A stretch of 6,690 bases of DNA, taken from Candidatus Stercoripulliclostridium merdigallinarum (lineage in GTDB: Bacteria > Bacillota > Clostridia > Christensenellales > DTU072). Below are positions 3,793-6,690 of this stretch, piece by piece. Below the pieces are notes generated by a model that saw nothing but the letters and a program-made list of their open reading frames with translations, was not told the DNA's origin and ran no database searches. The position numbers and the translations under genes are program-made. The stretch covers positions 1 through 6,690 of the forward strand of contig DVNF01000144.1 in assembly GCA_018714575.1 (NCBI GenBank). Reading direction: 5' to 3'. Each line of letters opens with the position of its first letter. Within the stretch, counting starts at the first letter, position 1.

Positions 3793-6690
3793 ACGTAATT
3801 TTTTCGGACACTTCTAAAGGCGCCGCCAAAGCCGTTTTCGAAAGGCTGAAGAGGACACCCGGACGTAAAATCGTGCTGGTGCCCGATTCGTATACCTTGG
3901 GCGTCGAAAAAACCGTCATGGAAGAAACCGGGCTAAAAGCCACCTTTGACATCGAAGTCACCGGCTTTTCGCGTTTGGCGTCGAAGGAAACCGGGGCGGA
4001 AGTGCTCAGCAAGGAAGGCGGCGTTTTGATAATGAAACGCGCCATAAACGCTTGCGCCGGCGAGTTGAAACATTATGCAAAAGTTGTGGGGGTTCAAGGC
4101 TTTGCCGGCGAAATGTTCGCGGTCGTCACCTCCATGCGCCTGAACGGCGTTACGCCGGAAATGTTACAGGCGGCGGAAAGCGACTTGGACGACTGCGCTA
4201 CATTGCGGAAAAACCGCGATATTGCCATAGTTTACGCTAAATACTTGGAAGAATTGAAAAAAGAAGGCTTGGACGGCACGTCCCGTGCGGAACGCTTTGC
4301 CGAGGAGATACCTTCCAACCCTCGCCTGAGGGGCGTAAACGTATTCGCTCTGGGGTTCGATTCGCTGTCCGCGATCCAAATAAAGATCCTGACGGAGCTT
4401 TCTTTGACGGGCAACGTGACGGCGGCGCTGTTGAACGGTTTCGGCTTGCCGAACGCCGAGCTGTACCCCGACGATTCGATCCGCAGATTGCTAAATTACG
4501 CGCGCGACCGCGGAGTCGACGTCGCTAAACCCGTCTGGGCGCGCGAAAGATTGGCTGAGCCATTTAAAACCCTGCACGAAAATATGTTTTCAGGAACGGA
4601 AACCACCGTCAGAAACAACGGCGAAGTCGTGCTGTTCGGCGAAGCCGATATTTTTGAACAATTTAACGCCGTCGCGCGCGAAATAGTGCGCTTGGTCAGG
4701 CGCGAAGGCTTACGATATAAAGACATAGCCATAATAAACGCCGAGCCGGAGCATAATAAGGAGCTGGACGAGGTTTTCGCCAGATACTCGATCCCGCGAT
4801 ATATCGACCTAAGATACCCTCTGAAAGACACTCTGCCGGCAAAATATATCGTAGCGATCACCGACGCGGTGCGTTTCAATTTCAGGCGCGACAAAGTCTT
4901 TCGACTGTTAAAATCGCCCTTATTCGAATGGGACGAAGATCAAAAATTCCGATTCGAAAACTATATATTGAAAGCGAACAAGGACTTTGACGCGTTTTTG
5001 CAGCCGTTAGACGGCGAAGGCGAGGAGTTCGAGGAGCTGCGTAAGGCATTGGTCGCCGTGGCAGAGCCTTTCCGTACTAAAAAAGTCGCCGCGCGCTATG
5101 CCGAAGCCGTGGCTGAAATGCTGACCGACGAAAAGTTTTCCCGACTGCTGAGCGCCGCAGTAGAGGGTATAGAGGACAACCTGGTAGAGGCTAATACGCG
5201 TGCCGGCGGCAAAATAGCAGAGCTGATGGCGGAATACGTCCGACTGTGCGGCGAACACGAAGAGGGAATCGAACAATTCCGTTCGGCATTCGACGCCATG
5301 GTCGCGGCAGAGGAGCTGGCGCTGATACCGCGGTCGTTGGATTCGGTATTCGTGGGTGAGTTGCGTTCGGGATATATATATGGTACGCGCGCGCTATTTA
5401 TAATAGGAGCGACCCAAGGCGCTCTGCCGGCAAAGCATAATTTCCGTTCGGTGATTTCCGCCGCGGACGCGGTCAGATTAGAGGGCGTCGGGATAAAATT
5501 ATATCCTACTCCGTACGACAGCATGCGCGAGGAACAATTCGCCGTAACCGAGCTGTTTTCGAAAACAGACAGAATATACTTTGGCTATCCCATGAGTTCG
5601 GACAGCGGAATTTTAAAGCCGTCATCGGTGATAACCGAGCTGTCCGAAAGGACGTCTACGCCGATAATCAAATTGTCCGACAGGTTCTCCGCAGAGAAAT
5701 TGACCGATGCGGAAAGCGTGGAAGATTTTATTTCAAGTCCCCAAAACGCGGTATTCGGATACCTGATGTATCGTGAAAAGCTATCGAAAGGCGTTCGCAC
5801 GGCAATAGAAAAGGCATTGGATTCAGTGGGGCTGCAGCCCAAGGTTTCGTCCGATTCCTCTCCCGAACGGGTGCCGATGAGGGAATCTTTGGGGCAGGGG
5901 AAGGATCCGATCTCCTCGGTGTCGCAGATAGAATGTTATTATGCCTGTCCGTACAGGTACTATTTGAGGTACGGGATCGCGTTAAAGGAGCGCGAAGAAG
6001 GCAAATTGCGCCCGCCGGACATAGGGATACTGTCGCATAGGGCGATGGAGCTGTATTTCGGCAGGTTTAAAAACAGAGTGCATACCGCCGACCCGGAGGA
6101 GTTGCGGGCGGCGCGCGAATCGATTGCCCGATCCGTCCCGGAAGAGGCGGGGAAAAACGCCGGGAATATCTCCAAAGCCACGCTGAACAGTTTGAAAAAA
6201 TCGTTGATCCATTCGATGAAAAAGCTGACCGACAGCGTTCTAAGCGGCGATTTCGAACCCGTCGCAGTAGAAATGAAATTCGGTTTCGACGACGGAAAGC
6301 CGTTGCGCCTGACGGGCGAAGACTCCGACGTTTATCTGCGCGGGAAGATCGACAGAGTCGACGCTGACGGCGCTTCCGTTGCCGTTTTGGATTACAAGAC
6401 AGGCAGCGAATCGTGGGACATATCGGGAATATATTACGGGAAAAAGTTGCAATCCGCCATTTATTTGAAAGTCGCGGCGGAAAGGACGGGGCTAAGACCC
6501 GTCGGAGCCTTTTACGTTCCGCTGAGAAGCTCCTATACCAAAGCCGGTAAAAGCTATAAATACGACGGCATAATTTCCGACGATATCGACGTGCTGACGG
6601 CTTTCGATTCGAAACTTGCGGCTGTGACTTCGGGCAGAATGACTTCGGACATAGTGCCCGGCGGCGTAAAAATTACGTCAGGCGAGGTCC
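3786..6690 (+). CDS. addB: ATP-dependent helicase/nuclease subunit AddB, 3' end outside window
   Basis: 968 codons are visible; the frame is open to the edge. AddB pairs with AddA to resect double-strand breaks and load RecA. It supplies an inactivated helicase fold for Chi recognition plus a RecB-family nuclease domain. Seen: the N-terminal strand KIVLVPDSY (28-36), matching the VPDQ region of AddB; GATQGALPA (541-549), matching the family's GVNDGVLP block, followed by the EEQF and PSSVITEL blocks; then SVSQIECYYACPYRYY with Cys721, the first iron-sulfur cysteine, H751 in ILSHRAMELYF, D856 in GKIDRVD, D869 and K871 in LDYKTG, and Q889. The last three cluster cysteines should lie beyond 6690. 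No Walker A motif is present near the N-terminus, as I recall for streptococcal RexB. A TAA immediately before the ATG rules out any upstream start. Probably co-transcribed with the lipoprotein; addA is expected downstream. Confidence 0.93.
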   Translation, partial: MLNVIFSDTSKGAAKAVFERLKRTPGRKIVLVPDSYTLGVEKTVMEETGLKATFDIEVTGFSRLASKETGAEVLSKEGGVLIMKRAINACAGELKHYAKVVGVQGFAGEMFAVVTSMRLNGVTPEMLQAAESDLDDCATLRKNRDIAIVYAKYLEELKKEGLDGTSRAERFAEEIPSNPRLRGVNVFALGFDSLSAIQIKILTELSLTGNVTAALLNGFGLPNAELYPDDSIRRLLNYARDRGVDVAKPVWARERLAEPFKTLHENMFSGTETTVRNNGEVVLFGEADIFEQFNAVAREIVRLVRREGLRYKDIAIINAEPEHNKELDEVFARYSIPRYIDLRYPLKDTLPAKYIVAITDAVRFNFRRDKVFRLLKSPLFEWDEDQKFRFENYILKANKDFDAFLQPLDGEGEEFEELRKALVAVAEPFRTKKVAARYAEAVAEMLTDEKFSRLLSAAVEGIEDNLVEANTRAGGKIAELMAEYVRLCGEHEEGIEQFRSAFDAMVAAEELALIPRSLDSVFVGELRSGYIYGTRALFIIGATQGALPAKHNFRSVISAADAVRLEGVGIKLYPTPYDSMREEQFAVTELFSKTDRIYFGYPMSSDSGILKPSSVITELSERTSTPIIKLSDRFSAEKLTDAESVEDFISSPQNAVFGYLMYREKLSKGVRTAIEKALDSVGLQPKVSSDSSPERVPMRESLGQGKDPISSVSQIECYYACPYRYYLRYGIALKEREEGKLRPPDIGILSHRAMELYFGRFKNRVHTADPEELRAARESIARSVPEEAGKNAGNISKATLNSLKKSLIHSMKKLTDSVLSGDFEPVAVEMKFGFDDGKPLRLTGEDSDVYLRGKIDRVDADGASVAVLDYKTGSESWDISGIYYGKKLQSAIYLKVAAERTGLRPVGAFYVPLRSSYTKAGKSYKYDGIISDDIDVLTAFDSKLAAVTSGRMTSDIVPGGVKITSGEV

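Overview
The window looks like chromosomal DNA from an uncultured, probably gut-associated low-to-mid-GC Bacillota (Clostridia-like). The reasons are an AddB-type helicase-nuclease subunit, a DUF6273-like lipoprotein of a kind common in Clostridia, Gram-positive style lipoprotein and secretion signals, and frequent ATA, GAC and GCC codons. Taxonomy is inferred from gene content only. All four clear genes lie on the plus strand, with compact intergenic regions holding recognisable sigma-A-type promoters and intrinsic terminators.

Layout: 1-537 has no convincing long gene but is rich in structure. It holds a 17-bp perfect inverted repeat (82-98 / 193-209) enclosing 94 bp that contain a leftward promoter-like sequence, a possible 36-codon minus-strand ORF (28-138), a leftward intrinsic terminator (207-233), and a three-way-junction-like fold (272-418) followed by a nested hairpin with a T-rich tail (446-514). 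Then come a HAD phosphatase (538-1185), a terminator, a promoter and Shine-Dalgarno, a membrane-anchored or secreted alpha/beta hydrolase (1331-2740), a strong terminator (2783-2811), a new promoter, a DUF6273-like lipoprotein (2905-3759), and addB (from 3786, running off the right edge).

The genes form three transcription units: phosphatase alone, hydrolase alone, and lipoprotein plus addB. The last pair is separated by only 26 bp of octamer-repeat sequence with no terminator, so addB is probably co-transcribed with the lipoprotein. The functions do not form one obvious pathway: metabolite dephosphorylation, an extracytoplasmic esterase/lipase-like enzyme, a cell-surface protein, and double-strand-break repair.

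The most distinctive observations are these: (i) two genes, 538 and 2905, have TATAAT exactly 6 nt before the start codon and a TTGnnT hexamer 17 bp further upstream, predicting leaderless mRNAs, while the hydrolase between them has a normal leader and Shine-Dalgarno; (ii) the inverted repeat with an internal promoter, a possible invertible switch; (iii) a candidate structured RNA upstream of the phosphatase; (iv) tandem octamers that contain the addB start codon. None of these has been tested by computation here. No CRISPR array, tRNA, rRNA, transposase or recombinase was seen.
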